A stretch of 64,000 bases of DNA from Solibacillus faecavium (lineage in GTDB: Bacteria > Bacillota > Bacilli > Bacillales_A > Planococcaceae), in NCBI RefSeq assembly GCF_014836905.1, contig NZ_JACSPZ010000003.1, positions 124,001 through 188,000 on the forward strand. Direction: 5' to 3'. The position numbers were made by a program, and so were the translations under genes. The notes beneath the pieces are model-generated. The model was not told the DNA's origin and searched no databases. It was given only the letters and a program-made list of their open reading frames with translations. Below are positions 35,256-44,531 of the stretch, piece by piece; position 1 is the stretch's first letter; each line of letters opens with the position of its first letter.

Positions 35256-35707
35256 AATTTAAATAATCCCCCTTTTTATCTATATATACTATTTAATTAA
35301 ATTATGCACTATATTATAGTTAATTGGAAGCATATTTTTCCAAAATAGCCCAATATAATATAACGGTGAATAATTGCAACTTGAGTTAAAAATTAAAAGT
35401 TATTATTTAACCTAATTATTAATATAGAATTTTTGAAAAAACATTAGATTTATTTTCACTTGATTTTCCTGTTTTGGTACTATAAATAAACAAAATTCCC
35501 CCAATGTTATCTTTGAGAATATATGGTTTTTTCTGTAGAAAAATTGGGGGATAAAAAAAATTCTGTATTACTTTAAATATGGTAATATTTAGTTGGTGTA
35601 GAGAGCATGTTATTTTTTTGTTTTTTGAAGAGATAATAAACAGTTGACTTACACTGTAAAAAAGAAGATTTATAATAAGTGTTTAAAGAAATCAGGGAGG
35701 TATCTGT
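35256..35707. other. AT-rich gap with a long inverted repeat
   Basis: 452 bp without a gene. TTCCCCCAAT and ATTGGGGGA (about 35492 and 35545) can pair over a 42-base loop and A/T runs lie on both sides. TTGACT at about 35643 could be a -35 for the gene at 35708. Confidence 0.4.
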
Positions 35708-36463
35708 GTGTTAAGTTCATTAATCTTCTTTTTTTTAGGATTTGGCTATAGTTACTTTTTTTATAAAAATGCTCAAAAAACATATGAAATTACTGTAATG
35801 AGCGATGGAAGTTTTGATGATGAAAACTTCCAGTATTATTATATTTGGAACTCTGGGAAAGAGACTATTTACAAAGAAGATTTACTTAATGATTCGAGAT
35901 GTTTGGAGATCAAAGTTAAAGACAAAAATTTTGTGGAATTTGCCAAAATTAGTGATGTAACCAGTGATTACTTTAGACTTGACTTACATCAAGAGAATGA
36001 AATGGTAAAAGTTGACTTTGATTTACTGAGACCAGATGAAGGTTTTACTTTAATGATGAAAACTAAAATAAATTCGAATTCATACTGGAATCTTCAAATA
36101 AAACAGAAAAAGAATATATTTGTTTTTCCGACGGTTATAAAAGCAAGAGGATTAGAATCAAATTTAAATTTGATTATTAATGTTTTAAGTTTTTTAATTT
36201 TAGGTTTCCTAATGTACAGTGCCCTAATAAAAATTGATTACACAAACTTAGAAAACGGATCAGAGTATATTCAATTAATTTCTCCTATTATTTACATAGG
36301 AGCATTTCTAATTATGTTGCCTACTATAATCAAAAGGATAAAGGCGCCACGCCCGCCAATTGAATTAGAATTACATTTTGTTAAGCGAAATATAGAGCAA
36401 CAAAAAATGAAAAATGTCCTTAAACGTTTATGGAGAAAAAAATGGACGAGAAGGCTTCGTTAA
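35708..36463 (+). CDS. Membrane protein of unknown function
   Basis: 251 aa from GTG 35708 (AGGGAGG upstream). One N-terminal helix (about 2-18), an extracytoplasmic domain of about 130 residues rich in Asp/Asn/Tyr, then two helices (about 155-178 and 192-212) and a strongly basic C-terminal tail ending KRLWRKKWTRRLR. No homologue recognised. It is the only rightward gene of element 1 and lies next to its right boundary, a position often held by cargo such as superinfection exclusion or defence proteins (inference). Confidence 0.65.
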   Translation: MLSSLIFFFLGFGYSYFFYKNAQKTYEITVMSDGSFDDENFQYYYIWNSGKETIYKEDLLNDSRCLEIKVKDKNFVEFAKISDVTSDYFRLDLHQENEMVKVDFDLLRPDEGFTLMMKTKINSNSYWNLQIKQKKNIFVFPTVIKARGLESNLNLIINVLSFLILGFLMYSALIKIDYTNLENGSEYIQLISPIIYIGAFLIMLPTIIKRIKAPRPPIELELHFVKRNIEQQKMKNVLKRLWRKKWTRRLR

Positions 36464-36568
36464 TATATTTAATGAAAATTGTGAGGAGGATGAGCAATCT
36501 TGCAAGCCTATATTACTTGTTTAATACTTTATATTTATAATACTCTTACAACGCGTATTTTAGTTAAC

Positions 36569-36586
36569 CGTAGGTAAATCCGTAGG
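36569..36586. promoter_or_regulatory. Right arm-type repeats of element 1
   Basis: CGTAGG at 36569 and 36581, 12 bp apart, matching the four at the left end. Confidence 0.7.
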
Positions 36587-36660
36587 AGCACTTTAAAATC
36601 AAACTGAAAAAGTGATTCTAAACGTTGATATAACAACATTTGTGAGATGTTAGGTTATAA

Positions 36661-36676
36661 CTCCCACCGTCTCCAT
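36661..36676 (+). other. att core between elements 1 and 2
   Basis: CTCCCACCGTCTCCAT, an exact copy of the ssrA end. Right boundary of element 1 and left boundary of element 2. Only about 20 bp of tmRNA-like sequence are present, so this is an att core and not a second tmRNA gene. Confidence 0.93.
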
Positions 36677-36708
36677 TCATGAATTTTCTAGAGTTGTCTA
36701 GAGTGGTC

Positions 36709-36740
36709 AAAACCCTTGTAAATCAAGGGTTTTTTCTTTT
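36709..36740 (+). terminator. Terminator-like hairpin at the left end of element 2
   Basis: AAAACCCTTG / CAAGGGTTTT around TAAAT, then TTCTTTTTTT. Counterpart of the hairpin behind ssrA. Confidence 0.8.
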
Positions 36741-36775
36741 TTTGTTGTATTGAGTTTTCTGGGATTTTTATCGGA

Positions 36776-36796
36776 ATCTGGCTAAAAATCTGGCTA
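36776..36796. promoter_or_regulatory. Left arm-type repeats of element 2
   Basis: ATCTGGCTA at 36776 and 36788. The same motif is repeated at 63516 and 63527 near the right end of the element. Confidence 0.75.
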
Positions 36797-36804
36797 CTTT
36801 TTGG

Positions 36805-37947
36805 TCAAGATTCTGAGTTTAAATACGTCACAAATTTATTAATTGTATCGTTTTTTGCACGCTTTGATAGGTGCGTATAAATGTTGAGCGTTGTTTGCAC
36901 ATCTGTGTGACCTAATCGTTCTTGTACTTCTTTGACACTTGCACCCGCTTCGAAAAGTAAAGAGCAATGCACATGACGAAATGAGTGAACATGTGTATAT
37001 GGCAAGCTGTAATTATCAATGATTTTCATGAGCCATTTTCTAGGAACTGTTTGCTGCAATAAACCATTTTGTTCGTTTGTAAAAATCAATTGGCTTTTGT
37101 CACTTACATTTGTAAATTTGCCTTGCTGAATCTTTTTCCATTCAGATAAGATGCCGCATGTTTCATCATCGATTAAAAGCTGGCGTGAAGTATCGGTTTT
37201 CGTTGATTTAATATAGAGCTTGTTATTTTTACCTCTCGAAAGAGCTTTTGTAATGAACAATTCCTTTGTATCGAAATTTAAATCCGCCCAGGTTAATGCA
37301 AGTGCCTCACCTTTACGGATACCTGAAAATGAAAGCAGATAGAAAAATGCGGTGATTTGAGCGTTACCATATTGCTTTAAACATTGTAGAAAGTAAATTA
37401 GCTGCTCCTTTGAATAGTAGTTAACCTCAGTATCTAATACAGTAGAAGCTTTGGTTTTTGGAAGATCCACTAGCTTGAAGGGATTAGAACTGATGTACTC
37501 ACGCTTAATTGCAAAATCTATCACTTTAGATGCGTATGTTTTAACCATTCGAAACCTTTTTAGTTTCAAGGAACAGTCATCAACAAAGCTTTGGCAGATT
37601 GCTACACTCAGCTTCTCTATTCGGTAGTGACCTATTGCAGGTAAAATATGATGCTTGAAAATGCCAAGGGTTTTGACAAAGGTACTTTCTTCAACAGTTC
37701 TTTCGTAGTGCTGAATCCAGACATTATATATATCCTCGTATGTTTCAGTTTTAGGCTTCTTATATTCTCCATTGCTAACTTCAACTCTTAATTGTGCCAA
37801 TGCTAGATTAGCTTCTTTTTTCGTTAGAAAACCACGTCTAGTAACGTGAATTTGTTTGCCTGTTTCGTTATCCATTCCTAAATAAAGTTTAAACATGTAG
37901 TAAGTTTTTCCATCTTTTTTAGTGTACGATTTAATATTTTCTTTCAT
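36805..37947 (-). CDS. Tyrosine integrase of element 2 (ssrA-targeting)
   Basis: 380 aa from ATG 37947; an upstream ATG (37968) lies before the AGGAGG site and is rejected. Same architecture as the element 1 integrase, with catalytic Arg in FSGIRKGE, Lys in STKTDT, HSFRH, GHTD and Tyr in NIYTH. The arm-binding N-terminus is clearly divergent from element 1, in line with different arm repeats. It reads toward the 36661 core. No excisionase gene lies directly upstream, which is unusual. Confidence 0.95.
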   Translation of the reverse strand: MKENIKSYTKKDGKTYYMFKLYLGMDNETGKQIHVTRRGFLTKKEANLALAQLRVEVSNGEYKKPKTETYEDIYNVWIQHYERTVEESTFVKTLGIFKHHILPAIGHYRIEKLSVAICQSFVDDCSLKLKRFRMVKTYASKVIDFAIKREYISSNPFKLVDLPKTKASTVLDTEVNYYSKEQLIYFLQCLKQYGNAQITAFFYLLSFSGIRKGEALALTWADLNFDTKELFITKALSRGKNNKLYIKSTKTDTSRQLLIDDETCGILSEWKKIQQGKFTNVSDKSQLIFTNEQNGLLQQTVPRKWLMKIIDNYSLPYTHVHSFRHVHCSLLFEAGASVKEVQERLGHTDVQTTLNIYTHLSKRAKNDTINKFVTYLNSES

Positions 37948-38114
37948 TGAAATGCCTCCTAGAACCATACAGGGAAACTAGGGTACAGTTAATGCTGCGA
38001 TTAACTATATTGTAAGTATAGCTTATAAAAAATGGTTTCCCAATAAATCAGCTACCTTTATTTTAGTAGCATTAAATGAAATAATTGTGATAGCAAAAAG
38101 GCTATATAAAGGAT

Positions 38115-38486
38115 GTGATGATTTTGGAGACACAAAAGATAAATCTTTATGTGGATGATTTAAGAGATTGTCCGAATGGTTTTGTCGTGGCAAGAACTTT
38201 TCAAGAAGCAATTCACTTAATTGAAAATCACGAAGTAGAAATACTTTCTCTTGATCATGATTTAGGAGAAGACCTACATGGTAATCTATTGCCAACAGGT
38301 TATGACTTAGTAAAATATATTTGTGAAAAAGGGTTACGGGCAAATAAAATATATATTCATACGGACAACCCTGTTGGTAGAGAGAATATGTATCAAACGT
38401 TGCATGGGGCAAAGCGAAGAGGTTTTATTGATTCAGGTATTGAAATTTATCACTATCCAATAACTGAAAATAAATATACAGAATGA
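38115..38486 (+). CDS. cREC-type receiver-like protein (cyclic-phosphate processing receiver family)
   Basis: 123 aa. The sequence INLYVDDLRDCPNGFVVARTFQEAIHLI, then EVEILSLDHDLGED and PTGYDLVKYICEKG matches the receiver-like family proposed (from comparative genomics) to process cyclic-phosphate ends or nucleotides in conflict systems. The DHDLG block replaces a phospho-acceptor strand. Start is GTG 38115 or ATG 38118, with AAAGGA just upstream. Monocistronic, oriented away from the integrase. Confidence 0.75.
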   Translation: MMILETQKINLYVDDLRDCPNGFVVARTFQEAIHLIENHEVEILSLDHDLGEDLHGNLLPTGYDLVKYICEKGLRANKIYIHTDNPVGRENMYQTLHGAKRRGFIDSGIEIYHYPITENKYTE

Positions 38487-38582
38487 GGTAATACTAAACA
38501 ATTCGTAAATGTTATTGCGTACTCAATAGCAATCAAATAAGGTATTACTTATTGAGACAACCTGTTAAAAATTGAGTAAGAA

Positions 38583-38612
38583 AGAGTGCCAAAATACAAA
38601 TGTACTTTGGCA
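38583..38612 (-). terminator. Terminator of the third integrase gene
   Basis: GTGCCAAAATAC / GTACTTTGGCAC around AAAT; a near-identical hairpin sits at 45914 after the fourth integrase gene. Confidence 0.6.
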
Positions 38613-38656
38613 CGGATTGAGATTCAATTAACAATCATTTATACAATTTGATTAAA

Positions 38657-39748
38657 TTACTTTACTAGTATATTGCCTAATTCAGGGATGCAATGAATAT
38701 ACGTATCTATTGTAGTTGTTATGTCTGTGTGACCTAAGAAATGCTGAATGAATTTAACATCATTCGTTTGATAATAGATACGGGTAGCACAAGAGTGACG
38801 TAATCCATGAATTGAAACAAGCCTTAGCCCATGCTGAGTTTGGAACTCTTTTAACCAGGTATTTAACTTGCTGTTAATATAAAAAGTATTTTTATTGTTT
38901 GGGAAGATAAACTGCTTTTCGCCTTGATGCTCAAGATTTTGCAACTTTAATTGCTCTGCTTGGAGCTCCTGCCATTTAAATAATGCTTTCAAAGTTTCAT
39001 TATCAATATCAAGCGTTCTACCATAACAGTTCTTCGGAATTTTGATATAAGGCTTATTCAATTCGTCCGAACCAATGGTTTTATGAATACGGATTGTTTT
39101 GTTTTGAAAATCAATATCTTGCCATTGCAGTGCAAGAAGCTCACTCTTGCGTAAGCCTAAATTTATAAGCAAGAGAAAACTTGCGATTTTTGAGATGTCA
39201 TCTGTTGCTATCAATTTTTGAATAAACTCGTCCGATTCATCTGGGGTATAAAATAATTTTTCAATTTGTTGATTACCTTTCATACGTCGATCCTTCTTTA
39301 CCCATAAACGCAAAACCCAAAGATCAACAGGATTATTTGAAATGATGCCGTATTCTACCGCATGTTGTAAGCATTTATTTAGTTCGTTTGCTACCTTTAA
39401 TGGTCTGATTAATTTTATTTTCCATACTTCAAATGACTGTAAAGTATCTTGAAAGGAAATATCTTTAACCTTTAAAGCTCCATAAAACGGAAGAATATGG
39501 TTTTTAAACATACCTTTAATTTCCCCTAAAGTACTTTTTTCGATGGTACAATTTTGAAGGTGTTTTTCATAAATAGCATGATAGAATTGCTCAAATGAAA
39601 GGTTTGGGTTGTCAGTATCATTTCGTTGTAACATTTCTGCTTGCTTTTGAGTATAAAAAGCTTTTTCTTCAGTTTTTGATTTAAAACCACGCTTTGTAAC
39701 GTCGATTTGATTTTTTTTATCTTTAACAATTTTGTTCATTGTTGTCAT
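38657..39748 (-). CDS. Third tyrosine integrase, internally deleted
   Basis: 363 aa, closely related to the 389-aa integrase at 45967, but lacking about 20 residues of the N-terminal arm-binding domain (the segment around VPHYMVKMYGGIDPYT is gone, in frame) and the C-terminal seven residues. Catalytic Arg (LGLRKSE), HGLRH, GHTD and Tyr (DTYIH) are intact. It may have lost arm-site recognition. An excisionase remnant precedes it. Probably a decaying copy of the module. Confidence 0.85.
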   Translation of the reverse strand: MTTMNKIVKDKKNQIDVTKRGFKSKTEEKAFYTQKQAEMLQRNDTDNPNLSFEQFYHAIYEKHLQNCTIEKSTLGEIKGMFKNHILPFYGALKVKDISFQDTLQSFEVWKIKLIRPLKVANELNKCLQHAVEYGIISNNPVDLWVLRLWVKKDRRMKGNQQIEKLFYTPDESDEFIQKLIATDDISKIASFLLLINLGLRKSELLALQWQDIDFQNKTIRIHKTIGSDELNKPYIKIPKNCYGRTLDIDNETLKALFKWQELQAEQLKLQNLEHQGEKQFIFPNNKNTFYINSKLNTWLKEFQTQHGLRLVSIHGLRHSCATRIYYQTNDVKFIQHFLGHTDITTTIDTYIHCIPELGNILVK

Positions 39749-39797
39749 TAAAATGATCTCCTTTTATGTTTTCAATTTTTTTATTCTTATACATTAA

Positions 39798-39971
39798 TTA
39801 AAAAGTGATTGATTTTCGTTTTTGAGAATCGCTCGCTTCGACAAAGTTAACTATCGTTATGCCACTAATCAATAAGCATTTATCAAAGATTTGTTCAATG
39901 TTATTATCAAGGACAAATTCAAGCTCTGTTACAATGTTTTTTTCAAGGTTTTGTGTAGTTAAGTTTTCCAT
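39798..39971 (-). pseudogene. Excisionase remnant next to the third integrase
   Basis: 57 codons starting at ATG 39971 after GGAGG. The start (MENLTTQNLEKNI) resembles the 118-aa helix-turn-helix gene at 47170, and the end DNA matches that gene's last 70 bp but in a shifted frame. The whole middle with the helix-turn-helix is deleted. Confidence 0.75.
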
Positions 39972-40031
39972 TTGATTGTTCCTCCGTAATAGATAGTAAG
40001 TGTTCTTAAGCGATGAAGATTGCTAAAGTGT

Positions 40032-40190
40032 TAATACTCAACTCTACAAATTTGCAGAAGAGATTATTCAAAAAAAGGTGTCGGATACATCGGATCAGCG
40101 ATTATGAAGTATGCAGCATGCTGAAGTATTAATACGACATGCTATGCATTTGTAGAAAAGGTAATTCAGAAAAAAGTGTCGGATACATCG
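40032..40190. repeat. 98-bp-period repeats upstream of the excisionase remnant (two units)
   Basis: Units at 40032-40090 and 40130-40190, each opening TAATAC(G/T)... and closing AAGTGTCGGATACATCG. They are homologous to three units at 47589-47839 in the intact module. Confidence 0.8.
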
Positions 40191-40324
40191 AATCAGCTAT
40201 TCATCAGCTTTCTAAGTCGAACAAACGCTAAAGTTAAAATAATTAAAATTGTTTACTTCTGAACATTTAAATTAGGTAGCTATGTTGTATAATTGGAAAT
40301 TTTAGATTCGAAGAGAGGGGGACT

Positions 40325-40581
40325 ATGGAGAATTGTTCGTTATGTAATTTAGTGTTCTAACAGACAAAAATATCATCTTAAATAATGGGGATTGTATATT
40401 TCTATAATTAGATTTTGCACGCATAAATTCTATAAAGGGTGTGTAGTTGGAAGGAGCATGCATCATAGTACCTAAAATACATAGTGAGAAAGCATTTGAT
40501 TTATCGGCAGAAGAATATACACTTCTCTTGTTGACTTGGAATAAAGATTTATTAAAAGCAGCTATAAATGATGATTTTTAA
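40325..40581 (+). pseudogene. HIT-family hydrolase remnant
   Basis: Starts MENCSLCNLVF (typical HIT N-terminus with Cys-x-x-Cys) and hits a stop. A later frame gives VPKIHSEKAFDLSAEEYTLLLLTWNKDLLKAA, like the end of a HIT domain before or around the histidine triad, which is absent. A matching N-terminal remnant lies at 47976. Confidence 0.6.
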
Positions 40582-40760
40582 CGTTAAGGAATCGGCTGTA
40601 TATGCAAGATTTTATTCAAAATATGTTCCGGTGCAATTTCTTTTGAATAGCATTGAAAGCTTTGTTGTATTTAAGTTCAAACGATAGTGCATAACTAGGT
40701 GTATATGAATGAAATACAGAAAAAGGGTAAAGAAAAATAACCTTCACCCTTTTGCCAAAA

Positions 40761-40964
40761 TTAAATTTTCTTGATTATAAATTCATAATCATTTGAATCT
40801 AAAGAGCTTCTTCCAGACAGTTCAAGTACTTCTGCTCCTGTCATAAAATTATTGATTACTTCAGATAAAGCATCTTGAGCATCATCTTTACTGTGATATA
40901 TTTCTTCATCAACTTCTTCAAGACTGCCGTCAAATTTATCTTTCATAAATATTTTATAAGTCAT
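40761..40964 (-). CDS. Small acidic protein of unknown function
   Basis: 67 aa, MTYKIFMKDKFDGSLEEVDEEIYHSKDDAQDALSEVINNF... predicted mixed alpha/beta, no membrane segment. GGAGGTG lies upstream of ATG 40964. Probably real, since the start, stop and RBS are clean. Family not recognised. Confidence 0.65.
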   Translation of the reverse strand: MTYKIFMKDKFDGSLEEVDEEIYHSKDDAQDALSEVINNFMTGAEVLELSGRSSLDSNDYEFIIKKI

Positions 40965-41106
40965 GCTACACTACACCTCCTTCAAAACTCATATTACATT
41001 TACGACTAAGAATTCTAAAAGTTCCAATAACTACTTATAAATGTTAAAAAATTCAATGAAGTGTGTAGAATGATAATAAGAACACATTATGAAGGGAGCG
41101 ATTCTT

Positions 41107-41448
41107 TTGCAAGCACAGCAAATTAAGCACGATTTAGCAGTAGCACTACAAGACGAATTCAATACACATAAGCTGTACAAGCATGTGGCTCAGACGATAC
41201 GAACGCTACTAGACGCTCAGCTAGATGAAAAACAATACGTAGAATGCCATTTTAATGACTACATGGTGAAGGCTGGGGTATTAGAGCGTTCCGAAAATAA
41301 AGAACTCTCTATTATTGTTCTTGTATTTCGAGAAAATATTAACGGTGAAATATTGATTCAATTAAATATCGTTGGAAATTGGTTAATCCTGTACAATCAG
41401 CTTTCAAATGCAATAATTGAGATTATTGATTGGCGTAAAATAGAGTAG
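41107..41448 (+). CDS. Small protein of unknown function
   Basis: 113 aa starting at TTG 41107, 9 bases after GGGAG; an ATG at 41089 overlaps that site. Alpha-helical first half (ALQDEFNTHKLYKHVAQTIRTLLDAQL), beta-rich second half ending IIEIIDWRKIE. Not recognised. Followed by another small gene on the same strand. Confidence 0.6.
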   Translation: MQAQQIKHDLAVALQDEFNTHKLYKHVAQTIRTLLDAQLDEKQYVECHFNDYMVKAGVLERSENKELSIIVLVFRENINGEILIQLNIVGNWLILYNQLSNAIIEIIDWRKIE

Positions 41449-41662
41449 ATGCAGCATATTGCATCTCTATTTTTGCTCAAAATGGCTAGGGGTGATTTAC
41501 ATTATGAATAAATACGAAGGGTGTATGCTGCTGTTTAAGCAATAGTATAAAGTTACTTTCTAAACAATTAAAAACATGTCTTATGGTGTAATAGAGAATA
41601 TCGTGGTACATCATTTTTATAATATAATAGAAGAAACATTATATTATGGAGGCGACGGTATT

Positions 41663-41944
41663 ATGAAAGAAGAAACAAGAGACGTATTATTATATATCGC
41701 ATCAGGCTTTTATTCGAGTATGCAACAAACCGCCAGATGCCTAGCTTACTTTTTTATCGTTTTCTATGTTCCGTATGTGCTCGCTCATTGGGTGATGGTA
41801 ATATATGCACAGGTTGATCCGCTACAATTCATGCACGTATATGCTTATACAGTGACGCTGGCATTTCCATTAATGATGATCGTAACGCATTACATTCCAA
41901 TGGAGCTAAATTTTGAAACGATGCAATTTGAGGTCGTTGACTAA
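41663..41944 (+). CDS. Small two-helix membrane protein
   Basis: 93 aa from ATG 41663 (GGAGG 9 bases upstream). Membrane segments at about 23-46 (CLAYFFIVFYVPYVLAHWVMVI) and 57-77. The earlier in-frame ATG (41576) has no RBS. Function unknown; such proteins are common cargo of Bacillota elements. Confidence 0.6.
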   Translation: MKEETRDVLLYIASGFYSSMQQTARCLAYFFIVFYVPYVLAHWVMVIYAQVDPLQFMHVYAYTVTLAFPLMMIVTHYIPMELNFETMQFEVVD

Positions 41945-42145
41945 ATGGCTCTCAGTTGAATCGAGAATTAACTTTAAAAACAAACTTATCCATCTGAATT
42001 CATCTCATGCTTATTGGTCTTATAAGATCGGTAAGCCTTTTTTTATGATTAAATACTTTCCCTCTTCAATTTACATGTGTATTACTCGTTCGGACATTAG
42101 TATTGTAGAATCGTGAGGTGTATAGCTGTTGGTAAGGGCGAAGCA

Positions 42146-42244
42146 ATGATGATAGCTATACGTTTTTCAACACTTATCGTATTTGTAATGGCATTGTCAT
42201 TTGCTTTTACAAAAAAAATAAACCGCCCTCTCCGCCAAAGTTGA
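42146..42244 (+). CDS. Putative holin-like small toxin (type I-like), 32 aa
   Basis: MMIAIRFSTLIVFVMALSFAFTKKINRP... is one hydrophobic helix and a basic end. AAGGGCG lies before ATG 42146. The pattern resembles the short holin-like toxins of Gram-positive type I modules. TAAACC/GGTTTA with a T-run just downstream (about 42220-42262) fits a terminator. A convergent antisense RNA could not be seen directly. Confidence 0.4.
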   Translation: MMIAIRFSTLIVFVMALSFAFTKKINRPLRQS

Positions 42245-42618
42245 GTAGTGGTTTACTTTTTTTACTTTTTGCTCGCTACGCCTTTGAATCGATTCTGCTT
42301 GTTGCTAAGATTGCTTAGTGTACCACCACTAAACAGTCTTATTTGTAATCTCTACACACTGAATTATAGCGTAATTTTCGAATATTCTCAATACAGTTTG
42401 AATTGAATTATTAATTTTGATGTTCTCAATCATGTATGATTTAGCCCTAGTAAAAGGTATGTTAAGTAACATTTTTACTATGCCTTTTAAAAGTGAATTA
42501 TGCCCGCAAAGAATCCGTGTAAAGCCTACCAGTAAACTTGCTGTCTCGATAATCTTATCTACCAGAATGATCTAGTATTTCGGTTGCGATATGGTTCACA
42601 TTTTAATTATGAAATAAA

Positions 42619-42752
42619 TGTCTATAAAACCATCGTTTAATAGACAATTTGAAGAAGGAGCTTAAATTAACGTTTAGGCTCTCTTTTTTTTATAGAATAT
42701 GTCTATAAACTTGTCTATTATTATAAGTGTATAAAACGTATAAGTTTATAGA
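42619..42752. promoter_or_regulatory. Candidate res site of the serine resolvase
   Basis: TGTCTATAAAAC...GTTTAATAGACA (28 bp, 42619-42646) is an imperfect palindrome typical of res subsite I. Further TGTCTATAAAC / GTCTATTA (42700-42720) and GTGTATAAAAC...GTTTATAGA (42727-42752) are likely subsites II and III, immediately before the resolvase gene. They probably also overlap its promoter. The 374 bp before it (42245-42618) show no gene. Confidence 0.7.
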
Positions 42753-42767
42753 AATGAGGGTTTAATT

Positions 42768-43343
42768 TTGACTAGAATTATTGGTTATTGTCGTGTGAGT
42801 ACTGAAGAACAGAATTTAGATATGCAGGAACGAGCAATTCAAAATTATGCAGATCAGAAAGGGTTAGAGCTTGTTTTATATGTAGAGAAAGTGTCGAGCC
42901 GTAAGAATGAGCGTACAGAATTAATCAATGCAATGAAAGCAGCTACAAAAGGTGACTTGTTCGTTGTGTATAAGCTAGACCGTTTAGCACGAAGTACAAA
43001 AGAGTTATATGAGCTAACTGACAAATTAAAAGAAAAGGAAGTAGATTTTGTATCGGTACATGATTCATTTGATACTTCAACACCAACTGGTAAAGCTATG
43101 TTTGGTATGTTAGCTGTCTTTGCAGAGTTTGAACGTGATATTATTCAGCAACGTACTAAAGCAGGATTAGAAGCTGCTCGTAAGAGAGGAAAAGTAGGTG
43201 GAAGACCTGCAATTGATGAAAAAACTAAGAAGCATGTTAGAGCATTATTTGAAGGGGGAGAGAGTGCGACTGATATCGCTAAAGAATATGGAATTGGAAG
43301 AGCGACGGTTTATAAAATAATTAACGACTATAAATCTATATAA
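42768..43343 (+). CDS. Serine recombinase/resolvase
   Basis: 191 aa. Catalytic Ser in GYCRVSTEEQ (~10), YKLDRLARS Arg pair (~66-71), the E-helix FAEFERDIIQQRT, and a C-terminal Hin-type helix-turn-helix GGESATDIAKEYGIGRATVYKII. TTG 42768 start with GAGGG upstream. It should resolve cointegrates or dimers of a mobile element at the adjacent res-like sites. No transposase gene accompanies it, so it may be a plasmid-derived resolvase. Confidence 0.93.
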   Translation: MTRIIGYCRVSTEEQNLDMQERAIQNYADQKGLELVLYVEKVSSRKNERTELINAMKAATKGDLFVVYKLDRLARSTKELYELTDKLKEKEVDFVSVHDSFDTSTPTGKAMFGMLAVFAEFERDIIQQRTKAGLEAARKRGKVGGRPAIDEKTKKHVRALFEGGESATDIAKEYGIGRATVYKIINDYKSI

Positions 43344-43347
43344 AAAT

Positions 43348-43394
43348 AAGAAGGTCATTCCAATTATAAAAGTTTGTCGAGAAATGACCTTCTT
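43348..43394. terminator. Bidirectional terminator
   Basis: AAGAAGGTCATT / AATGACCTTCTT over a 23-base loop between the resolvase gene and the convergent operon. Confidence 0.75.
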
Positions 43395-43398
43395 AATG

Positions 43399-44097
43399 TT
43401 ATAGAGGGGGAGTAAGTATTTCTAGTATCTCACTAGGAATTAATTCAACAAATTCACTACGATAGTCTGATAAAATAATAGAAGAATTTTTTTTATCTAT
43501 TATGTAATAGAAATAATATAAAATTGTAAGCATGCTATTTACAGTTTTTTCACATTCCCTCGAAGACTTTTTTATTTCAGTAGTATTAAACACTAATAAG
43601 TCGCTAAAAACTAAATTTTGTTCTTGAAAGTCAACTAGTGCACTGTGGGAATAAGAGCATAAAAAGGAATAGTTGCTGTATAATTTATCAATATGATTAA
43701 TAACTATTGAATGTGAATCAAAATATTTTTTACTTTCTTCAAATAGAGGTAGTACTAGAGTAGATTGAATTAATTCTTCTCTATTTAAATAGGAATTTAC
43801 AATATAACGAATAAAATTTTCTATAGAACTTCTTAAAACAACCATTGCTGCTTTATGAGTACCTAATCTTGATAAGAAGGCAAAAGAAAGTAAATCGGAT
43901 ATTGTTTCTTTTAAATATACATCATCTATTTTGATAGAATATTTAAAGAAATGTATATTAAACAAATTCTTATGGATAATTCTTATATATTGTTCGGCAT
44001 CTTGAGGGATTGAATTTACAGTAAATTCAGCTATAAATTCTTTAAAATCAATATAGTCTTTTTTGGATTTACTTTGTAAGAAAGACAATATAATCAC
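43399..44097 (-). CDS. Uncharacterised helical protein, third gene of the ParA operon
   Basis: 232 aa, all-helical by eye, no signal peptide. The block KAAMVVLRSSIENFIRYIVNSYLN followed by LYSNYSFLCSYSHSALVDF looks like HEPN-type folds of abortive-infection proteins, but the canonical Arg-x4-6-His is not clear, so no nuclease activity is claimed. It overlaps the 145-aa gene by 4 bp and ends the operon. Confidence 0.65.
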   Translation of the reverse strand: MIILSFLQSKSKKDYIDFKEFIAEFTVNSIPQDAEQYIRIIHKNLFNIHFFKYSIKIDDVYLKETISDLLSFAFLSRLGTHKAAMVVLRSSIENFIRYIVNSYLNREELIQSTLVLPLFEESKKYFDSHSIVINHIDKLYSNYSFLCSYSHSALVDFQEQNLVFSDLLVFNTTEIKKSSRECEKTVNSMLTILYYFYYIIDKKNSSIILSDYRSEFVELIPSEILEILTPPL

Positions 44098-44531
44098 TTT
44101 CCTTTATTATTTATAATGTTTGCCCAATAGTCTACAAAATCTCCACTATTTTCATCGTTATTATTAGAGTTCTCAGGACTATCAATATTAATATGGTTGT
44201 TATCTATAAATTCTATCAATCTTTCTTGAACGGTTTTTAGAGTATATAAATCTAAACTATATATTTCTCTAATACCTCTGGCTAAAAGTTGTGTCCTAGA
44301 TTTATATAGATAGTCTAGTAGAGGGGAATCTACTATTTTAAAAAATAGGCTGTCATTAAAAGATTTTAATTCGCTATTTCTTTTGAATAATACTGTTGAT
44401 AAACATAATTCGGTATATACTGCAATAACTTCAGTCTGTAATTGCAATTTTTCTTCTTCAACTTCTGCAATATCCTTATATCTATCTACGAATAATTGTA
44501 AAACATTACTTTTCTTTTGCTTCGGGTTCAT
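44094..44531 (-). CDS. Uncharacterised protein, second gene of the ParA operon
   Basis: 145 aa. Long helix/coiled-coil at residues 10-60, low-complexity Asn/Asp/Glu-rich segment near the end. It takes the place of a ParB or adaptor gene but shows no ParB motif. It overlaps the ParA gene by 26 bp and the third gene by 4 bp, so all three are translationally coupled. Unknown function. Confidence 0.65.
   Translation of the reverse strand: MNPKQKKSNVLQLFVDRYKDIAEVEEEKLQLQTEVIAVYTELCLSTVLFKRNSELKSFNDSLFFKIVDSPLLDYLYKSRTQLLARGIREIYSLDLYTLKTVQERLIEFIDNNHINIDSPENSNNNDENSGDFVDYWANIINNKGK

Noticed and set aside
36661-36676. Second tmRNA gene at the duplicated 3' end
   Set aside because: Only the last 16 bp of ssrA are present; no 5' half or tag frame precedes it. 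The same applies at 63598.
42619-43343. A complete transposon with resolvase
   Set aside because: No transposase gene or terminal inverted repeats were found around the resolvase.
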